A DNA stretch of 64,000 nucleotides, taken from NCBI GenBank assembly GCA_004352715.1, contig SCFE01000002.1, positions 1,629,763 to 1,693,762 on the forward strand. Reading direction: 5' to 3'. The notes under the pieces were generated by a model. It did not search any database. It had not been told where the DNA came from and worked only from the letters and a program-made list of their open reading frames with translations. Position numbers and translations under genes: made by a program. The stretch is from Hofstenia miamia (Eukaryota; Xenacoelomorpha; Acoela). This document shows, piece after piece, positions 1 to 12,500 of this stretch; within the stretch, counting starts at the first letter, position 1; each line of letters opens with the position of its first letter.

Positions 1-20
1 TATATATATATATATATATA
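1..20. repeat. (TA)n microsatellite at window edge
   Basis: Pure TA dinucleotide run, probably continuing beyond the window. Several assembly gaps further on also lie in TA runs. Confidence 0.95.
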
Positions 21-82
21 TTTCTTTGCGATATTCATACAGAATTTGCACGTGGAATGCCAATTATACAAAACCTTATAAG

Positions 83-1600
83 TAGGGCTGTTAATAGGTC
101 GAGTAGGTCGATAAAGTTGATTTTTAGATTATAGGTCACTGTAAGGTCGATTTTCGTATTAATTTTATTAGTATCCGCCATCAAACGTCTATATCCAAGA
201 GAATTTATTGTTTCACCAACTAACGAATTACTGTGTATTTTATGTGGCAACAAATCTGTTACTTGTGAAAAATCACATCCAGTTCTTCGTCACCGTGACA
301 CTGATATTCACAAAGTCAAATTCAACGACTCTACTACAAATCAGCCCACTCAGGGGTGTTTACACTGTGGAAATGCGACAAACAGCTTCTCAGAACTTAT
401 AAATCAGTTTTTTATGAAAGCAAACATTCCATTGTACAAACTGCAAAAGACGTACCTTCAGTGCCGACCGCAAAAAAAACTGACAAAATCGCTTGCTGTA
501 GAGAGAAAAGAAAGAGGTTATAGCCAAAACTTCTAACAGGAAACTTCTTTATTGTTGACGAAAGCTGCTACGACGAACAGAAATATTTAGCAATCATGGC
601 TGGATCTCTGGAAAATCCAAACGTATCTCATACGGTTGCGTGTAGACTCACATCGCATACCACGTGCGCCGCAGAGAGTCATTTGTTTGATGATGTGATT
701 CAAGAGTTAGGTGCGAACCGAGAAAATGTTATGCTGTTGCTTTCGGATGCTCCAAAATAATATGGTTTCAGCCGGGCGTTTTCTTTGCCAATTATATCCG
801 AAACTGATGCATGTTACATGCATGCGCACCTGCTCCTTAACTGTGCCGAGATCATACGTGTTTACTATCCTGCTGTTGACGATGTTATGGCCCGTGTTAA
901 AGCTCTTACAACAAAAAGAAATCGCGAGCAGCAGCTTTTATTGGAATAGGAATATCACCTCAACAAGTTTTAACATCATGGATTAAGGCAAGTTTTAATT
1001 ATTTAAATAACCTGGCTATTGTGAAAGGGATTGTCTCAAATTTGGAGGACGATGGAGTACTAGTGAGATGGACAAAGCTGCAGTGAGCAAACCTGAATTA
1101 GTTGGACACTTAGCAGATATACGAATGTACAGGCTACTAGTGAAAGAAGTGAAAAAGTTGAAAATATAGAAGTTGGCATCAAAGCCGCTTGGGACATGCC
1201 TCAAAAACTGAGTTCTGATCTGTCGTCTGATCCAGCAAATATTTTGCAGCATCTGAAAAAACGACTTGAAGGTTGCAAAGACCTTATGGACATAGTTTTC
1301 TGCACTAGAGAGGATGGTACAATAATCCCCAGCGAGAATCAACAACTGAAATCAGCCTAGCCATCATCTGGAGACGTTGGGGGACTTTCTCGAAACTGAA
1401 ACGGAAATTGTTGAATCTTACATTATTATTTATGTAAACAATTTCTAAGAATAAATAAACCTTTGTATATTTGAAATGTGTTTTTTATTTTTAGGTCGAA
1501 TATAAGTCGAAAAGTCGTTTTAAAGTCGAAAAATGCATTTGTAAAGTCGATTTGTTAGGCCTAAGAAGCAATTTTTTAGGGAACAAAGTGAACAGCCCTA
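83..1600 (+). mobile_element. Decayed hAT transposon with TIRs and 8-bp TSD
   Basis: The ends are TAGGGCTGTT (83-92) and AACAGCCCTA (1591-1600). They are flanked by an identical 8-bp duplication CTTATAAG (75-82 and 1601-1608), the hAT target-site length. Both ends carry subterminal iterations of (A/G)GTCGA, likely old transposase-binding repeats. Inside, broken reading frames on the plus strand recall a hAT transposase of the CGGBP1/ZBED-like type: a degraded zinc-finger region with paired Cys and an HRDT..H stretch (about 235-330), a segment like SDAPK..., MHVTCM... (about 735-830), and a segment like LTSWIKASFNYLNNL (about 965-1015). Several stops and frameshifts mean it cannot encode a working transposase. 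Confidence 0.8.
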
Positions 1601-2059
1601 CTTATAAGTGCTGTTAGTAAAAACCCATTAGTTCTATTCAAATGCAAGACTGGTGAAAACAACATTGCCAGTTTTAAAGACGTATTAAACGGTGCTCTAA
1701 ATATGTTTTTCTCAAGTTTTCAAATATATCAAATGAAATAAAGGAGACCGTTACAAGGGAATTCTTTTAACTATACCCTGTCGCAAAAAGATACTGTTGG
1801 GGAATGTTGCTTTTCGTTAATATCTTTTGTTGTGGTACCCTGATAAAAAAATGATCAGAGTGTGATTTATAGAGCATATAAAAACGTAACCAAAAATGGT
1901 AATTAAATTTGCATTTAAAAAATAATACGCCAAAATACCAGTTTTTGCTCATGTTTAATTTAGTCACTCAGAACAAACGAAACACAGTTGCATTTCTGTA
2001 TCACAACATCAACCATGATTCCAGTTTTTTATACACAGCATCAGGCATAGCAAAGACTT

Positions 2060-2800
2060 AAAATTCTGGAAAGTGGCGGATCACTCAAAAGAACAGCTGG
2101 AAGTCGCCGTTCTGTGAAAATTTCGAGACATGAAAAGCAGTTTTGAAAAATCTTATTTCTCTGGACGAAAGGTAGTTCAAAAGTTCAGCAGAAAGTATTG
2201 AAATTTCTGTTCACCATTCGCCAATGCATTGGTCATTAGCTAGATTGGGTATAACGAAACTGCCGAAAACTGTACCGAGAAACTTGGCGAGACTACAGTC
2301 TTCAGGACGTTTTTTCTGAGATAAGTGTATTTTCAACTGCATCGAAACAAAGTCAAGGTTTAGCGTAGAAGTCAGCTACAAAGGCCTATCAAAACGTCGC
2401 CAAAATTCTGCCCAAAAGTTATTGGGGCGCACTGTCATATTCGAAAATCTATTTGAAAATTATCCCCGAATGAACGATTAACTGTAAAAAATATTGAGGA
2501 ATTGTGTTGGAGTTTGCCCCATATGCAAATGCTTTACACCCCAAAGGCTAGATATTGGAGCAAGAGGGCGCAACCCCTCAACCCTCCCTTGAAACAAAAT
2601 ATTCCATGGCTGAAAGCAACTTTCAAATTCTCCAGATATAAATCCGGTGAAAAACGTGTGTGGACTATCCTCAAGAACTTCGTGGAAAAGAAAAATCCAC
2701 TTACGGCGGTGACATTGGTTGAAAAAATCCAAGATCGCAACATGATATCTGCGTTTATCCAAATGCTTAGCAAACAACGAGAATTTGTAAAAACTTAAAC
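2060..2800 (+). pseudogene. Tc1/mariner-like transposase remnant
   Basis: Translated pieces on the plus strand resemble a Tc1-like transposase in order. There is a degraded helix-turn-helix region (about 2090-2300) and a C-terminal part (about 2610-2798). The C-terminal part reads NSPDINPVKNVWTILKNFVE in a mixed frame, recalling the family motif around the last catalytic residue (NSPDLNPIENVW). The glutamate of that motif is replaced by lysine, and stops and frameshifts break the frame elsewhere. It is an inactive fragment; no terminal repeats were recognised. Confidence 0.5.
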
Positions 2801-3531
2801 CATTTGTTCATAGCATATTCATTTTGCTAGTACTCCCACTTTTCTGTTTGTAAATATGTTCACCCGTTTGTCTGCAAACGAAATTTCGTGAGTCCCATTT
2901 TTTGCGATAAGGTATATAGTAAAAACTTCTTTAACCCATATTACTACTAATGTTACTTCTACGTAACAAACCGATTTGACTGCATTTTGAAGAATTTTAT
3001 TGAAGCGTGTTAGGAAATATTGAAACGTTTTTACATGGATACATTTATGAGGTATTGCCCGCTCATCCATATTCTATATGCTTAGTGAGAGCTATATATT
3101 GAACACAGTAGTAATAGTAGCAGTGTTGTTTAATCAATGTACATGCATATATTCGAAAACAAACGTGATATATGAACCTCAAATTAGGTGATAGAATCAA
3201 CATTTCATCTGACTTACTCTTGTTACAAATAATGAAAGGATTAGATAATATATCATGTAATTGATATAAACCTGTTTTTCAAAGTGCCATAAGTTACAGT
3301 AAAACTAATATATTATAAAATTTTAATGCATAAATCATTTGCAATTTGCCAAAAATATGACGACTCAATTTTTTGGGGAATTGAAACATATAATTCATTA
3401 TTGGAAAAATTTCTATTTAATTTTAATGAATTTGGAGAACCTTTTAAAATGCCATTATCACTGACTTTATTTTGGTAAGAAATCACTGATACTGCAAGGG
3501 AATATTTAAGTAAAATTTTAATGATAAATAC

Positions 3532-6500
3532 CTTTGATATATGCTTTAAACTCTTGTTGTGCAAAGTACAATAGTCCAGTATATAACATGCAGTCTGCAT
3601 TAACTACTTGAGCTTGATGATATGCAAATGGATTTGTTTCCAAGTAATTCATCTTTAAAATGCGATTACAAAGAGCCTGAGTTTCTAAACAGACTCGTAT
3701 GAAAAATAACATAAAACATAAGCAAAAATTACTTTAATATAAAATATATTTTCACAAATTCTATCTTATTGATTCTTTGTCGAAACAAATATTGAAAATT
3801 GACAGTATGAAACCATTTATAATTGAATTTCAGAATTGTTCATGGGGCTTAGAGCTAGAATCAAGGTTGGCATGGGAGGGGATTATTCGTTTCCATGCCC
3901 ATATAGTGTAGTATATTTGCATCCCTAAGTTGTAAATTGATAATATGTGTCGATTTAGTAATATTGTGACGATAAGCAATGTACAATTAGTGATTTAATA
4001 TTCTTTGTATTCTGATTTGTTGCTCGTCCGAGGAATCCATTTTGTTTGCGTAATTTGAATATCAGACATCGCAGTAGTTTTAAATATTTTGTTCTGCTAT
4101 TACTCACCGTTTGATCACAAGTGAGTGACTGTTTTCTATTATTTGTAAATACTCAAATGTGTGATTTCTGTTAATTTAAGTTTTGCTACCCTAGCTTCCA
4201 GTTGCTTTTATTTTAATTATTATAAATTTCCCCAGCCGTATATTTAACTAACATTACCTTTTAGCATTTTTCGGATAAGATATTTTTCATAAAGTGCCCT
4301 CTTATTATCTGTTATTATATTTATTATTTTTTATGTATTTGATCACTATGATCAACGCTTAAGGTATCACTCCGGGCGAAAGGTAGGATAACCAGAGGCN
4401 NNNNNNNNNNNNNNNNNNNNNNNNNNNNNNNNNNNNNNNNNNNNNNNNNNNNNNNNGGGCGAAAGGTAGGATAACCAGAGGCTCTAAATGGCCCTCTGGT
4501 TTGACTCCTCTAGTCTAGGTGATAGTAGGTATTAGGTATAAGGATGAGTACGGTTAGGAAGCGCGGTTTGCATGTAGCTATAATTATTGCATTTTCTCTA
4601 GTCTAAAATGAGCTGAGACATTAGGTATTGGAAATGGTTCATCGCTTCGGCCGGAGGCCTGATTCTGTAAGAAGAAGTTTGGAATTAACTTATTCTCTGA
4701 ATACTTATTAACCCTGGAATGAATATGCTCTTGTTTTCTCATTAGATAGAATGACACAATAACTAGTAGTTTCATCGGTTATGTTCTAATATATCTAAAG
4801 ATGGAATGCTTGCTGAGTGTTGCACGTGCTTCTACCACAAGACAAGCATTTTACAATAGATTTTGCCAATTTTCATTTGTGAGCTACCAATTCCCATACG
4901 CATCCGAATAATTTTTCCAGAAAAAAACCGTTGTTCCTATACAATATTACAAAGGCAGGCATGGATCAATAAATGGTAATCTGCATCCAGTCTACATGAT
5001 AAAATTGTTTGCAGCAGTCACTGATGGTGTACGATCCATTGACACTGAGTTATGCCAAAGCGTGTGCCAGTCGGTACTTTCAAGGCTGTAGACATGTTTG
5101 AAAAACGATGGTAATCATTTTGAAAACTGAATTACTATTCGACCATGAATTGAAGTGAGTTTTTTTAGTTGTGTTTAAATAAAACTTAATGTTTTACAAT
5201 TATATTTGATCAAAATTTCATATTTTGCGTTGCTTTTGTGACACCCTGTACATTTTAGAAGCAATATTTGTGAGATTTGGTTTGCAAAAACTACATTGCA
5301 TTAATAAATTCTGGTCAATGATACTATGTCTTCCTTTGTTAGTAAAGTAATATATTATTGGTCTTAGTCATCATTGGAACCAAGATCTGGCGCTACCTCT
5401 AAAAGTATTCGATTTTTAGAATTAAATTATACTTATAAATGACTGAATACGAAATCAGGCCTACTTTTAATCATTTCACGAGCACGTTCGATAAGATCAG
5501 CATCATAATTCATGAGACCTCGAAAGAACGCCAACAAGCAACTTCCAGCACTCATCATAACACTGCCCTGAGAATTGCTTGCAAAGAATTCCTCAGCTTC
5601 ATCATACCTATAATAACAAGTTAAAGAACAACTAGACATTTCTAAGATGAATTTAAACAATATTTTAACTTAAACATTTTAACAACACACAACTTCTGAA
5701 TGAGCAGGTGACATTATATTATGATTGCTGAACTTGAAATAGCACATATTTGACAAATTACTAAGGCTTATATGAAATACGTCATTTCTATTTGGTAAAA
5801 TGCAAATGCGAATCCAAACTAAAAGATGCTTTACAACACCTTAGAAACTCTCCAGAATTAAATCTGATAAACTCTATGATTATGATAAAATGTAAATATT
5901 AAAAACAAGGGACTCAGCTGAATAAGAACGCGAAACTAATACCACTCGTGGTTTAATAGTTTTCTCCAGCATTTATGTTCTATCCCTATCAAAATACTGA
6001 TTGTGTGCAACAAGTATGCTTTCGTTTTTTCAGTTAGTCTCAAATACATTAATTACCCCTAGGGCAATCCTATTTTGACATAATAAATTCCTATTTTTTG
6101 ATCTAACCACTTCAAAATTTCGACTGTATTTTGACTTAAAGAAAAAGCAGTCAATAGAAGTTCAGGAAATGACTTATATCAACTAGTATTGAGAAAAGAT
6201 GTATTTTAGCCTATGTATTTTAACCTACCATCAATAAATACTTACCTGGCTTTGTGATGTGTCTGATCACGTCACTCTGAGCTTTGTATTTAACGTTTTG
6301 TTGCTTTTGGATATTTGTTTTACAGCACTACTTTCAATTCTTCCCCTTTTCACTGAAGCTCGACACTTTGCTGAAGTTCTATCCCTCTATTTCTTCCGAA
6401 ATGAATTGGGGAGATGAATTTCCTAAAGTGTTCCGCATTCCCATGAGAAATTGTCTCACTAAATGGACAATGGAAGAACAGTTTTCTATGCTCTATCACA

Positions 6501-9500
6501 AGTCCGAACTAAAGGACATTGGAGAGATAAAGTCAATTGAGCACAGAATTCAACATCCTCAATCGCAACAATCAAAATCGAAGACAGGCAGCATCAAGCA
6601 AAGCTCAACGAGAGGGTGACTTGGATGGGATGAGCAACTGTGCAGGATTTCATGTGGTACACAACTTTATTAATTCTGCATGCCCAGCATTAATCGTGTG
6701 TCAGAATTGCCACTATACTGGACACACAAGATGCGCGCAAAACTTGTCTCCAACTGATTGGGTTGTCAAAGTGACACAAAAGTATGCAGAATCCCAAATT
6801 AACGTCTTAGTTGAACCACCAATGGATACAAACAAAGTTGAAGAAAGAAAGTGTGCAAAACTCACTATCACTGAGAAGAAAGTCCTCTACCCAAATTTAG
6901 TTAGCACACCAAGCTTAAACTCAGAAAAAACTGATGTCATACGCTAAACTGGAAGGAAGGAGGGACAAGACAGCAGGTACAGAAAGTATAAATAGCTCTG
7001 TTTAATCTACTTACTGCTTTCATATTTTTTGCAACATTAGTGCTACACCGCAGTTCTCTTCCTTTTTTCTCTTTGGTAATAATGGTTACTAATCAGTTGA
7101 AAGTTATAAATCACATCGTAAATGGCATAACAAACAGTGGCAAGTTTATTAAGCTTATTGATTCCTTTCTAATTCATAAACTTTACTATATCCTGTTGCA
7201 GGAAACTAAAATTAATGAACTATCTAGTATAATGAAAGATTACTTCAAAACCAAAAGCATTTCCTTTTTCATCACTCATAAAATAACTAATAGAAAGGGA
7301 GGCCTATTATCTCTGGTTTGTAGAAACAGTCCGCAATTACATATAATTTCCTGTAATGAGAATGCTCAAATTTTTTCCTTTTAATAAAAAAGTGATCATA
7401 AATTACTACTTTGGAAAAGAAAGCTAAAAAACAACTATAAATTATGTGGCATGTAAAATCAAGGAACTAGGGCCAGTTGAAATAATTTGTGCGGCAAATT
7501 CAAATTGATTTTATCAAATAAGGGATGTATTTGGGTCAAAAGCCACTCTTACCGTCACAAAGGTAAGATACAACTATGTGATGACATATATTCTCAATGA
7601 ATTTAACCTTGTGGAGACGGAAGATATAATAGAAAACTATGAGCAAACGTATTTCAGTTTCTCAAGTAACTATTCATCAAGAACAGATAATTATTTTGCC
7701 TCGAACAGTCTAGATGTGAGATCATCAAAAACAATACCTATCAAAATATCTGATTATAGGCATTTGCTAACAACTTTCTCTTGGGATCATATATATGGAC
7801 AGGGCATTTGGAGAATGCGCTCAAGCACAATGACTAGATTTCAAGCGGAAGTAGGTAAAATCATTCAAAATTCTCTTCAAACTGCTAATACTAGAAACAT
7901 ACGGGCTAAGTGGGGTTTTATGAAGGCAAACGTCAAAAACTTCATATCCATCAAGGAAAAAGAGCTAGCAAATTTAAAATATTACCAGCTAAGGCGCTAT
8001 GAGAATCAGATGAAATTCTTAGATAAAAAAATCTACAACTATAATGAACTTAAAGATTTTTATGAAAGGGCAATAGATACGATTTTAACAAGCAAGGAAA
8101 GGGACGAATTGGAATATGTAAATAACATCGATTATGAGAGTGGAGAGGGCAGTGCGAAAGAGATAAAAAATTTTCTATAAAGATCAATGAATAAACTTAG
8201 AACAGAGGAAGTCGTACTAGAAAATAAAGTCTCAAACAACCAAGACGAAATTATTGAAGTGTTCACAAATTTTACAGAGACTTGTATAAAACAGAAGTGT
8301 AGAAACATTATCACTAAATCTCAACTATCCTAAATTAAGTCAGGAAGACACTGAGAACATCAAAAAAAAAGACATTTCGATTGAAGAAATAAGTTAAGGA
8401 ATACACAAGCTTAAGACTGCCCTGGCTTGGATGGAATTAATGCGAATGTCTATAAGCACTTCCTGTACCCTCTTAAGTCCGCCAATAAAAATGCTTTTTG
8501 ATTCCTTTTTAAATAAGGGAACTTATTGCAGCGTTCATCAGTAATGTCATCATAAAATTACTACCAAAAAGGGGAAAAATTTAGGATTGCCACAATCTTG
8601 GCCATCGATATCCCTACTCAATATGGACCAAAAAACACTTTCGCACGTTCTAAACAACCTTATTGGACCTCTATTAGAAAAATACATTTACCAATGCAGA
8701 CATGTTTCATTAAAGCAAGATACAGTTCATTGAATATCCCAACCTTACAATGTATAATAGATATATGCAAATATGAGAATCTTAGTGCTCAAATTTTAAA
8801 TGTTGATTTTGTTAAAGCATATGATTCAATTGAACATCAATATCTTTTTAATACATTGCACAAAATTTGTTTCCCGCCTTTTATAATTAAAATAATTAAA
8901 ATACTATATAATAATAATAAATCTTTTTAATGATAAAAGGTTTTCTCTACCCGGAAATTAGTATTGATGTTTTGTACTCCTCTAACCAGATTTGTCAACG
9001 AGCCGAGCTTGAGCACAGTCTTTGATATACAACGAGCCCAAAACGAATCTATTTTACTATTAGAAAAATACATTTACCAATGCAGACATGTTTCATTAAA
9101 GCAAGATACAGTTCATTGAATATCCCAACCTTACAATGTATAATAGATATATGCAAATATGAGAATCTTAGTGCTCAAATTTTAAATGTTGATTTTGTTA
9201 AAGCATATGATTCAATTGAACATCAATATCTTTTTAATACATTGCACAAAATTTGTTTCCCGCCTTTTATAATTAAAATAATTAAAATACTATATAATAA
9301 TAATAAATCTTTTTAATGATAAAAGGTTTTCTCTACCCGGAAATTAGTATTGAAAGAGGATTAAGACAAGGATGTCCACTGTCTTGTAGCCTTTTTAACT
9401 TGACAGTCGAAACAATCTTAAGATACATACAAGATACAAGCGACACCAACAATTGACGGGTTTAAATTTAACAACATCACAATGGGTGCGTTCGCGCAGC

Positions 9501-12500
9501 GCATCGGTTTTGCACTAAGTGTCAACTAGAGCATTCGCGCATCCACCGGTTTGCATTTTCAGTGCCCACTGAAAGCCAACTGTAAACAGCGGAAAGTTTT
9601 GTTTACTTAACAAATAAAATTCGTGCACACTGCATTCCCGGTGGCAGCGGTACTCAACCTAATTTACTCTTAGCCAATCAAATGTTGCTTATTAACAAGC
9701 TCGTTTCTTATTCGCCTATTAATAGGGCGATTTTTCGACCTAAAAAATTTATAATTGTAACTTTTTTACTTAAATACGTAATTTTTTACCTAAAGAATTT
9801 TGTGTAATAATGAGAAGAACCTTTCCACAAAAGAAGAGCACTTCTAGTGTATAGACGATATATGTATACGACTAAAATGGTATTCAGTGTATACATATAG
9901 TTTAATAATGATAACAAGCCACCAGTGAGCAGACTCAAAGCACTTTACAATAGAATTTATTTCGTAGTAATTTGTGATTTGCATTAACAATAATTTTTTT
10001 TGGCCCGATCAACCACCCTCTACCATAGTATTTAGCACCTATAGATTTTTTTGCATACAGCGCACAGTGTATGCATTTCAAAATTTTGTATCGAGAGCCC
10101 AAATATATATATANGATCGTCAGATTTTAATCGCGATTAATCGTATGAAAAAAATTTTTGGCGATAGATTAATCATAATCGCTGCTGCCAGGAGATTAAT
10201 AATCGCGATTAATCGTCGATTAATCTACTTCTGATTAAAAATATTCAAAATACATCCGACGCTTCCTAAGTGTGTTAGATGCCTAATCATCACACTCTTC
10301 TTCTATGTCCGGTGTTAAGGTTTTCTTTTGTAAAACACATGACACAAGAATAGTGGCCATAGATAAGATCAAACCGAAAATGACAACACGTAACTGAATG
10401 AATAAGCATCAACTTAATTAGAATAATCTAGATTAATCGAGCACGTTGTTTACGATTAATCTAATCTACTTGACCAGCACGATGGATTAATCCATCCGAT
10501 TAATCTCGATTAATCGCGTTGACGATTAATCATGTTGGATCCCTGCTTACTTGGTAGAATTCGCGGGATTAAATGGATTGTCAATCAACACAAAAAACAA
10601 TATTTTCTGGCATTAATATTGAACCAAGTGGAAACCCAATGTTACGGTAAACAACAAAGTAGTTGAGATACTAGGTGGTAGACTTGCCGTACAGAGGCAA
10701 AACTCCTTTAACTTTAGTAGTTTGCCGATGATAACAAACAAACTATACATTTTATTTCGAATAGAAAGGTGTCATTCTACTATAAAGCCAAGGCCATAAA
10801 CACTCTAGTACAATCTAAATTAATGTATATAAATAATTTTTTACAAATTATACTATTATACATTAGAAAAATGAATTAACGAGGCTGTATGGAAAAACAA
10901 TGACCATAGATGTCGACAAATCTTCTTTATTGTCAATGTGAAACGGGTGGCACCCAATTAGGGAACGTACACTACATGCAGATAACTTATAAGACCAATC
11001 TAATCAAGAAAATTTTGAATGCAAGTCAGCATCCATTAAATGGTTTAAATGGTTTAAGTATAATCAGCAAAAAGACACGCAATAGTAATCTGATGGAAAT
11101 GATATGTAGTAGATCAACAAAATATAGTTTAAAAGCTTGCTGTCCGCATTTATATACTAACATCCAAGAATTTAAATTGCTAAAATTTCAGGTAAATTCA
11201 AACAGTTGTATCTCATCAAACATTAATTTTAAAGATTTTATTATTGAGAAGCGGGGCAGAACAATGCCACTTAGCGAAAAGATTAAGAGTAAGATTGTAA
11301 CCGATTTCTGCCACAAGTATGATCCGGCTGTAGACAAGATTTTTAACAAAGCAGCAGTATATTGGAAAATAGCTGCAACAAATTTACCAAGCATACTAAT
11401 GAAAGTAAGAAGAGCAAAACTACGTTCCTACTACAAATCGCTGATGTACAAAATTCTCTTAAAAGAATTATTAACAGGAATAAATTATATTTTTCTAGGT
11501 TGATTCAAACTCCAAAATGCCGCCTATGCATGAGAGAAGACGAGCACCCTAAGCACCTGATATTTTAATGTGTGGTGTGTATTACGCAAACCCAATAAAA
11601 TTTCACTCAATGGAACATCTTTTAGCCTCAGATAATATCAAAGAAATTGTAGAGTAGTGTGTTAAAAGAGCATAGCAATGCCTAAGGACGTTTAAATCTC
11701 TATATTTAACTTAACATAATTAAAAACACCAACTTTCTGTTTTAGCATTAATTTACACATGTCTTTTTTTTGTCAAATTTTCTTTTTTAGCTTTTTTAAA
11801 TCAAGTTAGAAGTCTCCTGTTATGTATATGTAACGCGTTCTCGTAAATAGTTTTTTTATTTTTATTGTTTTTTAAAGCAGCCCATAAAACCCTTTTTTAG
11901 ATGTCCAGCAGTTGTTCCTTTTTTAATGCCTTTTGTAAGTAAATGTTGATTGCCTCTTTGTACTGTTACCTTTGTGTGCTATTATTTTTCTTTTCATGAA
12001 GTTTTTGTTTCTTATAACTATCTAGTACTTTCCAGTTGAAGAACACCAGAATTTTGCCCTGGCATGTATAATGGGTTACTAGTGTTGTAGGTGAGCCATT
12101 TAGTGTTTTTAGTAGTGATGAAATGAACTGCTTGCAAATAACTCTAAATAGAAATGCAAGAAAAAAAAGAACAGTTCATATTCTGAGTGCACCTTTTTGT
12201 GTAGAATACAAAATCATCAATAAATGTGTTAATCCTCTGTAAGCAATACTAACAGAAATTTACATATGAATTTGCAACATAATACTCTTAACAATACATG
12301 TAACCAATTGTATGCAATGGTAGAGAAATGGTTAAGTAGTAAATATTAATGTTTCCCGTGATATACAAAAAATTTTTGTCACAAATTTTTTTTGGCCAAC
12401 GAAAATCGTTCACCATCTAAAATCAGGAGTACATTATCTAAGCTAAAGTTATGCTTTCGGTCTAAATTGGCGACAAAAGTCGGTCGATCGTGTAGCATGG

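Larger units (their letters stand above)
6340..11570 (+). mobile_element. Decayed L1/Tx1-like LINE, interrupted
   Basis: Pieces appear in the order expected of an L1/Tx1-type element. There is a possible ORF1 tail with a Cys/His knuckle (6390-6946), endonuclease (7040-8180), reverse transcriptase (8598-9460), then after about 1.1 kb of inserted repeats an RT thumb/C-terminal region with a zinc knuckle (about 10570-11568). Frameshifts, stops, an internal duplication and the insertion make it inactive. It lies antisense in the 7.5-kb first intron of the TTC39C-like gene. Confidence 0.65.

Noticed and set aside
3313-3500. Minus-strand open stretch considered as the next TTC39C exon
   Set aside because: Peptide does not resemble the family after the AYIKG block and no convincing acceptor in phase was found.
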